This document shows positions 1 through 9,827 of a stretch of 64,000 nt of DNA, in pieces. The translations under genes and the position numbers were made by a program. The stretch spans positions 6,668,356 through 6,732,355 of the forward strand of contig SDUX01000007.1 of assembly GCA_008729055.1 (NCBI GenBank), in the 5' to 3' direction. The DNA comes from Pyropia haitanensis. Lineage: Eukaryota; Rhodophyta; Bangiophyceae; Bangiales; Bangiaceae. Numbering within the stretch: position 1 is the stretch's first letter; every line of letters starts with the position of its first letter. The notes under the pieces were generated by a model. That model was not told where the DNA came from, searched no databases, and saw nothing but the letters and a program-made list of their open reading frames with translations.

Positions 1-2
1 AG

Positions 3-176
3 AACAACTACATCAAGTATGCGCTGCCGCGGGAGGCGGCGCTGCACGCCCTCCTCGACGCCACCTACCGGCGAGTGGGGCTGTATGTCGCGTCGGGCGA
101 GCGCCACCCGTCGGTTGGGGCCGCGGGGGGCGGCGCCGGCGCTGGCTCCCCCCCAGACGCTGCGGCTACGTCGGCG

Positions 177-207
<31 letters not shown>

Positions 208-2534
208 GGGAGCCCGCCGAGTGGCGTCGGGGCATTCGCCCGTTTTCTCCCCCACTCCAGGCCGGCGTGCGCGGGTGCGAGGTGGCGGCTTCGGCCCGCC
301 CCGGCCGCGCGGGCGACGAGGAGGCGGACAGCAACGTGCGGGACTGGGAGGAGCACTCGGAGACGACCGCCGCGGTCATCGCGGCGCGCACGCTCGTCAA
401 TGATGTGGAGGAGATGGAGCGGGCGCAGCCTGAACTGGAAGCCCCCATTGCCGCCCGCGCCGTCTACCTCGACGTGCGCAACCACCTCATCCGCATGTGG
501 TACCGAGACGTGGGGTCCCGGCTGGGCATCGCCGCCGCGCTGGCGGACGTGCCCCCCGAGTTTCACAGCGTGGGCGTGCTGGCGTTTTCCTACCTCGAGC
601 GTCACGGCGTGATCAACGCGGGCGCACTGCCCGTGGGGAGGTCCCCGGTGGCCGCCCGCGTGCGGGAGCTCCAAGCCGCACCCCCCGACCACCGGCCATG
701 GCCCCAGCGGCGGACACGGCGACAGCGGGTGGCGGTCGTGGGGGCGGGCATGGCGGGCCTAGCCGCGGCCCGTCAGCTCGTGTCGTTTGGCTTGTCGGTG
801 ACCATCCTCGAGGCGCAGGACCGGCTCGGCGGGCGCATCCAAACCGACAGCGACACGTTTGGCGGCGTGCCCGTCGACCTGGGCGCCATGCTCATCACGG
901 GAATTGCGCAAAACCCGCTGGCGGTGGTGGCCGCCCAGGTGGGCGCCGCGTCGGTCGTCGTGCAGCCGGCGTGTCCGCTGTTTGACACAGACGGGCGCCA
1001 GGTGGACGCGGACGCGGACCGGGCGGCGGAGGCGGAATTCAACGCCATCCTCGAGGAAGTCGACGCCCGCCGCCGCAACGAGGCGGCGTCGCTGTCAACC
1101 ACATCCCTGGGGGAGGTGGTGCGTGCGACGTGGCGGCGGCGCGAAAAGATGCGGCTGATGGCCGCAACACGCGCGCAGGGGGCGGCTCGGAGCGCAGTGG
1201 CACGGCGACTGGTCAAGCGGGAGCGCCAGGAGGTGGGGGTGGGCGGGGATCCAGGCGGTGTCGAAGACGCTGACGCGCCTAGGACTGCATCTCACGAGGA
1301 CGAGGCAGCGGCTGACGGGGGCGGCGCGCCGGGCCACACGGGTGTCGGTAGGAACGGCCCTAGACGTAGCGACGCGGGCGGTGGTGGCGACAGCGATGGC
1401 GCGGACACTGGCGGCAGCGATGGCGCAGCTACGCCTGACAAGCCACCCCGCATGACCCCCAGCTCTGTCAGCAGTAACCCACTGATGGTGCGGCTCCTCC
1501 GGTGGCACCAGGCCAACCTAGAGTACGGCTGCGCCGCCGACGTTAATGACGTTTCGGCGGTGCACTGGGATCAGGACGACCCGTACGGCTTTGAGGGCGA
1601 CCACGTGCTTCTGCGGCGGGGCTTTCGGCCCATTCTGGATGGCATGACGGCGGGGCTCGAGCAGTTTATTCAGACGGGCAAGGTAGTGACCAAGGTGGCG
1701 TGGCGAGGGAGCGGCGTCACCCTCACCACCGTCAACCGGGCGGCTGTGGACGCCGCAACGACGACCGCGTCCGCGGGTGCCCCCGCCCTCCCCCCTCCGT
1801 CGCCCGCGACGGCCGACTTTGACGCGGTGGTGATTACTGCGCCGCTCGGGGTGCTCAAGGCGAGGGCCATTACGTTTAGCCCGCCACTGCCGCCCCGAAA
1901 GGCGGTGGCCATCCGGCGGCTCGGCTGTGGGGGCTTGATGAAGGTGGCCCTCTCCTTCCCGAGCGTCTTTTGGGCGCCCGACGACCTATTTGGCACCCTC
2001 CACGACGACGACGTGCGGCGGGGCGAGTTTTACATGTGGTGGAACATGGCCGCCGTCCTCGGCGCGCCCGTCCTCCTCGCCATCGTCGCCGAGCCGTCGG
2101 TGGGGGCGCTCGAGGCACGGCCCGACGCGGAAGTGACCGCCGCCGCGATGGCCGTCCTCCGCCGCCGCTTTCCCGCCGCCCCGCCGCCGACCGCGGTGCG
2201 CGTGACGCGGTGGAGCGCCGACCCGTACGCCCGCGGTGCCTACACGCACATCCCCGTCGGCAGCTCGGGCGCCGATTACGACACGCTCGCCGAGCCGGTG
2301 GGGCGGCGCCTGTTTTTTGCGGGCGAGCACACGTGTCGCACCAACCCGACTACGTGCGCGTCGGCGTTTTTGTCGGGCCTCCGCGAGGCTGCGCGCATCG
2401 TCGACGCGCTCGGCTGGAAGGAGCTGATCACCGACGCGCACGCGGCGGAGCTGGCTGCAGAGCTGGGCGGCATGGGGGGGCCAGCGCCAGGGGGGGGGGG
2501 GGGGCGGCCACCGCGCCGGCAGACGTGCCGGTAG
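3..2534 (+). CDS. LSD1/KDM1-like SWIRM-domain flavin amine oxidase, 5' partial
   Basis: Likely a nuclear FAD-dependent histone lysine demethylase of the LSD1/LDL family, which oxidises mono- and dimethyl-lysine. The frame is already open at the first bases, so the N-terminus lies outside the window. In order it shows an Ala/Gly-rich stretch, a SWIRM-like helical domain (about nt 440-640), and the dinucleotide-binding segment VAVVGAGMAGLAAARQ with a following GGRI (about nt 727-845). Next comes the family signature HWDQDDPY (about nt 1563), then GGLMKVALSF, whose Lys (nt 1941-1943) matches the catalytic Lys of LSD1. The FAD-closing segment LFFAGEHTCR...AFLSGLREAARI lies at about nt 2310-2400. 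Where animal LSD1 carries its coiled-coil tower, this protein has a Gly/Asp-rich linker, as plant homologues lack the tower. The visible stop follows a 15-G run, and coding-like sequence continues in another frame. Family assignment is strong; substrate specificity is inferred. Confidence 0.88.
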
Positions 2535-3121
2535 CGGTGTCAACGGAGGCGGTCACGTCGGCAGAGAGCACCGCGCTTGGGGCGGACGTGAGGCAGGCGG
2601 GGGGTGGGAGTCGTTGCGACCTCATGGCTAGCGGGCCTGGCGCCGCCCCTAGGGGTGCCCCCACCGCCGTTGGCCGCGACGGTAGCGCTAGTGGTGGCGC
2701 GCCGGGGAACGCGAGTAGCGGCGGCAGCGGCAGCGGCAGCGGCAGCGGCAGCAGCAGGGGCAGTCCCGGTGCCTCCGTACCGACAGCGGCAGCTGCCCCA
2801 CCCACTGTTGCGGGCGGCGTCGGCACAGTCCGTCGCGGTGACACCCGCGTTGGCGGGTGCGCAGCCCCCATCTCACCCTCTGCGGCTGCACCAGAAGGTG
2901 TCAGCACCCCCGCGGCGGTGGGGGCGGTGGCTACTAGTGGTGGTGGCAGTAGCGGCGGCGGTAGCGGCGGTGGCGGCGGCAGTAGTGACGGAGCGAGCGG
3001 CAGGAAGGCGGGCGATAGCCTCGGGCGGGCACCCAAGCGGCTACGCGTCGACGGCGGCAGCGGCGCGACCAGCCGGGGAGCGGTTGCGGCGCCTGCCGCC
3101 GCTCCAGGCAGCGGAGTGTAG
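2505..3121 (+). other. Probable out-of-frame C-terminal tail of the KDM1-like gene
   Basis: Directly after the 15-G run (2490-2504) a different frame stays open to a stop at 3119-3121. It encodes a Gly/Ser/Ala-rich tail with a Gly-Ser repeat and a basic motif, APKRLRVDGG, that looks like a monopartite nuclear localisation signal. The composition matches other nuclear proteins in this window. The simplest reading is that the real protein runs on here and that one base is wrong in the G run. An alternative is that the tail is a chance GC-rich open frame. Confidence 0.55.
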
Positions 3122-4380
3122 CGGGGTGGGGGTGGAGTGGCTCGGTGGACCGCGCGCACCAGGGGCGCACTGTTTTTGGACAGTGCACGTAGGGAGGGGT
3201 CTCTACAGGTCGGGATTTCGTCACTCTTCCCTCGTCACTCGTCTCGCGTGGTCCGCCTCGCCGCCAGCTGCAGTGAAGAACGGGACTGCGCTCGCGTGGG
3301 GGGGCGTAGATAAAAAACCACGTACGGGTGTTGCGATTTGGGCCCAGCGCGCACTCGTGGGCCTCTTGTCGAGACCCAATCGATGCGGCTGACAGTGGCT
3401 CAACACATTCCTCGCCTCGACGGGCGGACGCCTCGGACCCTCTCCCCCCTCCGTCCCGTGTGCCACTGCCGGCACTTCCCAAAGCCAGCCCGCTCACCCG
3501 GGACACCTCGTCGGCCCAGCCACGCCAGGCAGAGGTGGCGGCTGTCCCGCCCGGGTACCCACGTACACGCCGAGCGGCGCTTCGCGGTACATGCGAGGGG
3601 TCAAGGCCGATGCAGGCGCCCACGGCGGCGTGCCCGTGATGTGGCTGTCCTTCGCTGTCGCGCCCTCACCCGCCATGCCGGCTGCCTCCCCCTCCCACCA
3701 CCCCTTCATACGAAACGCACGTTGGCTCGGCGCTCCCCCCACTCGCCCCCGCATGGGCCGCAGTCATGCTGCCGTCAGCGGACGTACGCGGCCCACCGGG
3801 GGCGCCCCCCTTCCTTCGGCGCTGTACGGGAGGATGCGAGGGCACACACATAGAAATTGGGAGGGGCAGGAGGGAAAGGGAGCGAGCGACGAGACGGGCC
3901 AATGCAGGCGAGCGATGCGGCGCTGCGGCGAGAGGCGGTCGGCGCTACCGACACTACCCGAGAGGCGCGGGGAGTTGCATCCGCAGAGGGAGGAAATAGA
4001 TTCCCCGTAGCCACTCACCGTCCCGGGTCGCCGGCGCCAGCGCCAGGCTAGAATGAAGAAGAAGCGGCAGAAGGGGGCGGCGGCAGGTGCATCGCGCGGC
4101 GTGCAACGATCTGTATCCCCACCTTCGTTAGGTCCGACGGAGAGGCGGTCGTGCACTGGCACAAGACAACTAACTCTTCGGAAACAACATATCATCTGGA
4201 AATATCTCTTGTCCAGGATTGGCGAAAACCTAACCTTTTTTGTTCCTGCTTTGATTAATCTGTTGATTAAATCAACACACTTTTTTTTTGCTTCATATAC
4301 GTTTCTTCTTGTTCAATTACATCATGTAAGTTGTCTCGGTCGGTGAGAACAAGTGCGACGACTGTCAGAAAGCTTCGGCG
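3122..4380. other. Intergenic, no gene recognised
   Basis: GC-rich sequence up to about 4050 with several overlapping open frames on both strands. None has a recognisable domain or a consistent coding pattern. From about 4150 to 4340 the base composition drops sharply to AT-rich, with T and A runs. A 97-codon frame crosses the boundary and looks fortuitous. Confidence 0.5.
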
Positions 4381-4588
4381 GATAACATGTTATCCAACCC
4401 CCCCTCAGAGGTGCTGTGGAGAGTTTGACAACTGGATAACACCCCCCCTGTTATCAAACCCCCCTCACGACCTCTGGGAGGGGGTCGGATAACTGATATC
4501 CAACCCCTCCCAAGAGGTGCTGTGGGGGGTTTGATACCTGGATAACACCCCCCCCTGTTAACAAACCCCCCTCACGACCTCTGGGAAG
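4381..4588. repeat. Two-copy tandem repeat of about 107 bp with internal palindromes
   Basis: Two diverged copies lie head to tail: about 4382-4480 and 4489-4587. The shared block ending CTCACGACCTCTGGGA occurs at 4464-4479 and 4571-4586, giving a 107-bp period. Each copy carries GGATAAC, a C run, then GTTAT/GTTAA, which form dyads. The first copy also contains the 14-bp palindrome GATAACATGTTATC at 4381-4394. Origin unknown; no coding sense. Confidence 0.8.
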
Positions 4589-5373
4589 CTCTCCGCTCCG
4601 AGCCATGGTGTCGCGTGCGGTGCGGCGCAGCGGCCGTGCATGCCCTGTGTCTAGTGCAGCCCAGCCGTCATCCCGCAGCGTCGGCTGGGTGCACTGAAGA
4701 GCGGGGTGGCGGCACCTGCGCTGACGTCGGCGTGGAGCGGATGCGATGGAACACCCCCAGGTGTTGCAAGCCGAGGCGGCCCCAGGAGCAATGGATCTGG
4801 CCCGCTGCCAGCGTCTGCTGAGAACAAGTATGAATTGGATCGGACTTGTGAATAATGTGCATGATCACAGCACAGCAATTGTTGTTTGTTACATCAAACT
4901 CGCTATTCCTTGCTTTGATCAATACATAGATCAATATATAGATTGATTGAAAAATCAAACGTATCCATTTTTTCCGTGCTCTTGTCGTTGGCCACAATCG
5001 GACTTGTGGGTGTGCATCAAACAGTTGAACCTGTGCTTGCCTCGTGGCGAGATACACCTACGCTGTCACACGCTCTGAAAAACGGCACGGCCGGGTAGCC
5101 CTTTTCCGTACGCGGTCGACGGGTGGTATGCTGGATCCGTCGTGGCCGCCGTCGCCGCCGCCGCGTCCGTCGCCGCCGCCGCCACCGCAGCCAGCCCCCG
5201 CCGATCACAGGGAAGGGGGGGGGGTAGAGAGCGGGAGAGAAGCGGGAGGAGGCGGACAGGAGGCGGCACAGCCCAAGCGGAAGTTATCTAGGGGGGCCAC
5301 CCCCGCCGCAGGTGCCCGCCCCCCCCCCCTCGGTGTGCGCGAGGTCCCTTCCCGCCCACGGACGGGCCCAGGA
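4589..5373. other. Intergenic with an AT-rich patch
   Basis: No gene recognised. An AT-rich patch at about 4850-4980 (runs such as ATCAATATATAGATTGATTG) contrasts with GC-rich flanks. A 151-codon plus-strand frame from 5044 is Pro/Arg-rich and has no recognisable features. Confidence 0.45.
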
Positions 5374-5447
5374 GGGCGCTCGAAACCCCCCTTTCAACGC
5401 GCGCCCAGAGGGGCGCTCAAAACTGCCCTCTCAATCCGCGCCCAGAG
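5374..5447. repeat. Two-copy tandem repeat of 37 bp
   Basis: GGGCGCT...CGCCCAGAG occurs at 5374-5410 and again at 5411-5447, with scattered substitutions between the copies. It is short and diverged and sits just left of the inverted-repeat element. Confidence 0.7.
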
Positions 5448-5544
5448 GGGTACCTACTGCCCCTTTGTCAGACAGGTCAAAATCGACGACTTCGGGTGAT
5501 CCGGACCGCTTCAATTGAGGCTCTTGAGCAATAGAATTTAGACA

Positions 5545-6267
5545 CTAAAGGTGGATTCCATACAACGAGACGGATGAGCAGGAGCCAACTTTGACCCCTC
5601 ACAGCTCTGCCGCATGAGCCTCTTTTGCTGTTCTGTCTTCTCAAAGACATGGTCCACCTCAGAAAGATCATGTAACTGTACTTTTTTGCTGCAGCGCTCG
5701 TACGTACCCAGCTGGGGAACATTTATAGCGCGCGCGAGCTCCAGAAAAGAGGCACTTTTTCTGATGCTCTTCTCCAGCAGCGTGGCAGGTCAGCTTTCTG
5801 GCTCGCGGCGCTGGAGCAAAAAGTGTCAACATGCATATGGTAATGTGTTCCGACCGTCAGAAGACCCTCCTTCCGTCGTAGCAGTACTGGAGGGACTCGG
5901 CCGGAAGCGCAAGTGCGTGAAGAGAAACACCCGTTCACATCGATTTCCGCGAGTTGAAATCGCGGGAATCTGTTCGCACAAATGAGCTGAGGGCTGGGAT
6001 CATGTCGGATGGGAGCAGCGGGCCGGGATCACGTCGGATGGGGGCGATGTATCGCTGAGAACGGGTGCCAGATCAGCCGAGAGCAGGTGCACTTCTCCTA
6101 TATCCCACGCATGGACAACAACAACAGCGTTTGGCGAGCTGCTTTTTTTTCTACGGAGTCGGGAGACACCATAGACTGATATGACCAAGTTTGAGCGCGA
6201 TTAGTGCTCGCATTGTACTCCTACGCTTTTTTTTGCATCCGTCTCGTTATATGGAATCCATCTTAAG
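5545..6267. mobile_element. Element of about 720 bp bounded by 32-bp inverted repeats
   Basis: The 32 bp at 5545-5576 match the reverse complement of 6236-6267 at 29 positions; the shared core includes TGGATTCCATA and AACGAGACGGATG. The interior is lower in GC than the flanks and holds no recognisable transposase, so it is best called a non-autonomous DNA element of MITE type. No convincing target-site duplication was found. An imperfect repeat with GGGATCA(T/C)GTCGGATGGG lies inside at about 5995-6045. Its termini differ from those of the GCGCAGTG elements elsewhere in this window. Confidence 0.65.
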
Positions 6268-7382
6268 AGACCAGACCCAGCACCTTCATCTGCTCTTGGC
6301 ACTCTGCTCCCCTGCGCCGGTGCTCGCTGCAACCAACGCACCTGCCCCGTTGCTACCAGGCGCCAGGAGATGACATGTTAATTCTCTTTGCAGCAGCTTG
6401 TTGATGGATGGCAGTGGCGTGCCTGGAGTCCACACCCGCACCACCCGGTGAACCCGGTACAGACAGTGCTGCCAGTACGAGGCAGGTGGAGGGGGTCAAG
6501 TGGCGGCGGTGGCGGTGACGCAGTTGGTTGGAGCGACGTGCTGGCTTGCAGCGTATGCAATTGTCGAGAGGACGGCAAGGCGAGACTGTAGCGGCGGTGG
6601 TGGGTGGTATTGCCGCGCTCTCATGCACGGTGTGCTGGGCGGGAAGAGCAGCAGCGGCGGCGGCAGAAGCTGAGTGAGAGACAAGGACATCGACGGCGGA
6701 CGTGGGTTCTCGCTCACTTCCAGTCGAGGTCAGCAGAGTATGTCTTGTTTGTTTGTGTTAAGCGGTTATGTCTGCGCCCAGCGGGTTGGCTTATTGACAT
6801 TGCTTCTCTCTCTCTCTGTCTAATTGTGAGGGGTGGCGGACTGAGAGCCGCCGACTGGCCAGCTGTCCCCACCCGCCGCGGGTGGGGGGATCTCCCGCTC
6901 CCGCCGGGTGGAGGGGATATCAGCTGGGGGCGCGGACGGGTGCCCGCCGGCCGCCGACGGCCGGCACGTTCGTTTGCCCTTGCGTCAGCGCTCTCGGCGC
7001 TGCGTGAGCCGCTCCCTCCCACCTTCCCGGCTTGGCGCCCGCGTGACACTCACCGTGGGCGGGTGCTTCTTCTTGCCTGCCTCCTCTGCGGGGCACGCTG
7101 TTTGCCCTCTCTTGTTGCGGACGCGAGCACATGCTCGCGCCCGAGGTTTGGCCGGCGTGCTGTGACGATCGTTGGACACACAGGCACCCGGTTGAGCCGA
7201 TATATAAACGTGTATCTATTGGCACACCCGCGTATGGAGGCAGGAGTAACGGTTTTATGTACATTGCCTGCCCACCCCCCCCCCATCAGGAATGGATGGC
7301 GCTTGACTGTCGACGCAGGTGGGCCTACCGTGCCTTACTGGACGCCCTTTGACGGGACCGAGTCGCGGGGCCGCTGGGGGTA
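6268..7382. other. Intergenic, no gene recognised
   Basis: Mixed composition with a short TC microsatellite at about 6803-6820. A 321-codon plus-strand frame (6604-7569) overlaps the 3' end of the hydrolase gene on the other strand. It shows no domain and is Arg/Pro/Leu-rich, so it is not accepted as a gene. Confidence 0.4.
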
Positions 7383-8699
7383 TTATCGACCGACGTTCCC
7401 CCGCTCCGCCCTCGTACCACGCGGAGCTCCCCCCTCGCACTCCCCCACAGACCTCCCCTTGCCCGCCTCCCCCGCGTCCCTGACCGTGATCCTCGATACG
7501 ACCGTGTACACGTTGCGGTCGACGGGCGTGGCCATGGCCTCCCAGACGGCGTGGAGGACCGGCGCCTGAAGGAAGTTCATGTGCGAGCCGACGACGTTGA
7601 TCGTCGCGCACGAGTCGTTGCGGATGACCGAGCTCGCGTTGAGGTTGATGAGCTGTCCCGCGCGGAAGGCCGCCAGCGACCGCCGCGAGGCGTCCCCTGT
7701 GTGCAGGTCCAACGCCACGGGTGTGCACTGGTCGCGGCCCTTGCGCCACGCCGCCGCGCCATACGCGCCGAGCGCGCGCGGCCCGTGCTGCATGTACCAG
7801 CCGAGGGCGTTGTCGGAGCTCGAGTGGGTGACCAGGATCACGCCCGCCACGCGGCGGTGCAGGCCTGGGTAGCAGCCGGTCGGCGAAAAGGCAGTACACG
7901 GCATCGCGCCCTGGATGAGGATGAGAGAGTGCAGCGGCCGCCGCACGTGGCGGCTGCCGCCCGCGGCGCCGGCAATGGCGGCACAAACCACATGGCAGCC
8001 CAGCGAGTGACCCATCGCGTGGTACCGGGTGATGGGGCGGGAGTGCGGCCGCGGCGCCGCCGCTTCCGCCCGCATCGACGCGGTCTGCAGCCGCCACAGC
8101 AGCTGACGGACGCCCGTCGAGCCGACCATCTGGGCGCGCTCCTCAAACCGCCCAAACACCTCGTTTGCGAGCGGCTTGGTCGTCGCGCCGCCGACCGCGA
8201 CGGCCTGGTCCCAGAGGGACATGCCCTGGCCGAACTGGTCGCGCGCCTCGAGCGCCCCGCTTGCTACCCCCTCCGCCACCGCCACGGTCGTGCGGAAGAG
8301 CCCCTTGAGGAGGCCCTTGCCCACGTCTGTGGCCGTCAGCCCGTCGGGCGCCGTGTCCCTCTTGGCGCGCAACGTGCCGCCGACGCACGACGGCCAGTGG
8401 ATGCCGATGAGGAGGGGCACAAACGGGTCACCGCGGGCGGCCTTCATCTTCTCCACCCCCTCCCGGTGAGCGGCCATCGCGGAGAGCCACTCGGTGTAGC
8501 TCTTGGAAGCGCGCGTCGGCACGACGTTAAAGCCATGAGAGCAGATCATCACGTCCGACACGGGCGGGTCGACTTGCAGCCGGTCCACGAGGGTGTCGCT
8601 GAGGAGGGAGCCGTCGACCTCGGGCAGCTCCGCCCCGTACTTATCCAAGTGCAGCACGTGGATGTAGTAGGTCGTATTTTTCAGCGGCACGATGGGCAT
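7383..8699 (-). CDS. Alpha/beta-hydrolase fold protein
   Basis: A 438-residue intronless frame. It opens with a beta-strand-like segment, then MICSHGFNVV (residues 51-60), which is the strand-HG oxyanion-hole region of the fold. The nucleophile elbow is GHSLG, with Ser232. Plausible partners of the catalytic triad are Asp297 in SSSDNALG and His373 in VVGSHMNF, which have the usual order and spacing. No signal peptide or membrane helix is evident. The start is supported by the first Met being followed at once by conserved-looking sequence. The last 40 or so residues are Gly/Arg-rich and may be a lineage-specific tail. Substrate cannot be read from the sequence: esterase, lipase or thioesterase are possible, and it recalls the uncharacterised DUF900-type hydrolases. 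It lies in tandem downstream of the RPA190 gene on the same strand. Confidence 0.75.
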   Translation of the reverse strand: MPIVPLKNTTYYIHVLHLDKYGAELPEVDGSLLSDTLVDRLQVDPPVSDVMICSHGFNVVPTRASKSYTEWLSAMAAHREGVEKMKAARGDPFVPLLIGIHWPSCVGGTLRAKRDTAPDGLTATDVGKGLLKGLFRTTVAVAEGVASGALEARDQFGQGMSLWDQAVAVGGATTKPLANEVFGRFEERAQMVGSTGVRQLLWRLQTASMRAEAAAPRPHSRPITRYHAMGHSLGCHVVCAAIAGAAGGSRHVRRPLHSLILIQGAMPCTAFSPTGCYPGLHRRVAGVILVTHSSSDNALGWYMQHGPRALGAYGAAAWRKGRDQCTPVALDLHTGDASRRSLAAFRAGQLINLNASSVIRNDSCATINVVGSHMNFLQAPVLHAVWEAMATPVDRNVYTVVSRITVRDAGEAGKGRSVGECEGGAPRGTRAERGNVGR

Positions 8700-9827
8700 C
8701 GTGACCCTGGTGAGGGTGACTGAGAGAGGGGGGGAGGGGGAGCGTGTGGGGCGAGGAGGGCGCAGTGGGAAAACGTGGCGCGGGGGCGGATCGGACCACG
8801 GCGACTAGCGGTGGTGCGGCGGTAGTGCGATGCGGCTACGGGGGTGCCGCCTCGTCTTATGGCTGGCCGGCGTCCGTGTCACCAACAGGGGCAGCCAGAG
8901 GTGCCCGCCCGTTCCCCCCCCCGGCTGGCCGCCTTGTGCACGCCGCCTCGTCAGCCCTCGCGCAAGGGCGGCACGCGTTCGCGCGTGTCATCCCCCCAAA
9001 CGACTCCGCCAGGCGCGCCTACGAGGCGCCGGACCGGCACGGGTTCCCCCTCGCGGTCCGCCGCTGGGCGCGCCCCCGCCACGTGCCCCCCTCCCCCCCC
9101 GCCCGCTCGCCCACAACCCCCCCTTTGACCGCGCCCCCACCTCCACAGAGCAGATCCCCCTGTGCGCCAGTGCAGGAGGGAGGAAGAAAGACGGCCTGTA
9201 AGGACGCGACCCAGCGGGGTTGCACGCTGACTGGGACAAGCCGCGCGGGCACCCGTACAGTGCGGCCGCTGGCCCGTCCCCGCGCGTGCACTGTCGACGA
9301 AAAGGGTGACGGGGCATGGCGGCGGGGTGGGGAGCTCGCGTGCCGCCCGCCGTCGTTGCTCGTAGAGCGGGGAGGGGGGGATGGGGAGGGATACCGGCCA
9401 AGCCCGCGGCACCAGCCCTGCGCAGTAGAGTCACGACCCCCCGCGAGCTGAAACGCTCCCGCGAAACCACATTGAATATCGCTCGAATCTCGCGCTTAAC
9501 GACACGCACTTTGTCGCACTTATACGCCTATTAAGGGAAATGTCGCGCTAACAGGCAGCCAGGGGGGTGCGCGTGGATGAACCTATTGTCGGGTGCCATG
9601 AGCAGGGGATGACAATGGCAGCCGTGGCAAACACGGGAGCGGGCACGGAGCACGACGCGGCGCCGCCACCCGGTCGACGGCAAGCCAACTCGCGCCAACA
9701 ACAAAAAGAAACGCCTCGTGCAGCGGCGGTTGCAGCAAAGAACGGGACGAGCAGCGGCAGCGTCGCGCCCGCTCCCTCTGATCCTCTGCGTGCCCTCTGC
9801 CCTTCACCAGTGCCCCCCCCCAGCAGC
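8700..9827. other. Intergenic between two minus-strand genes
   Basis: Contains the upstream region of the hydrolase and the 3' flank of RPA190. An AT-richer stretch lies at about 9450-9545. The open frames are Arg/Pro-rich shadows with no recognisable domain. Confidence 0.4.

Noticed and set aside
4053..4346. 97-codon plus-strand frame
   Set aside because: It straddles a GC-to-AT composition boundary and has no recognisable features.
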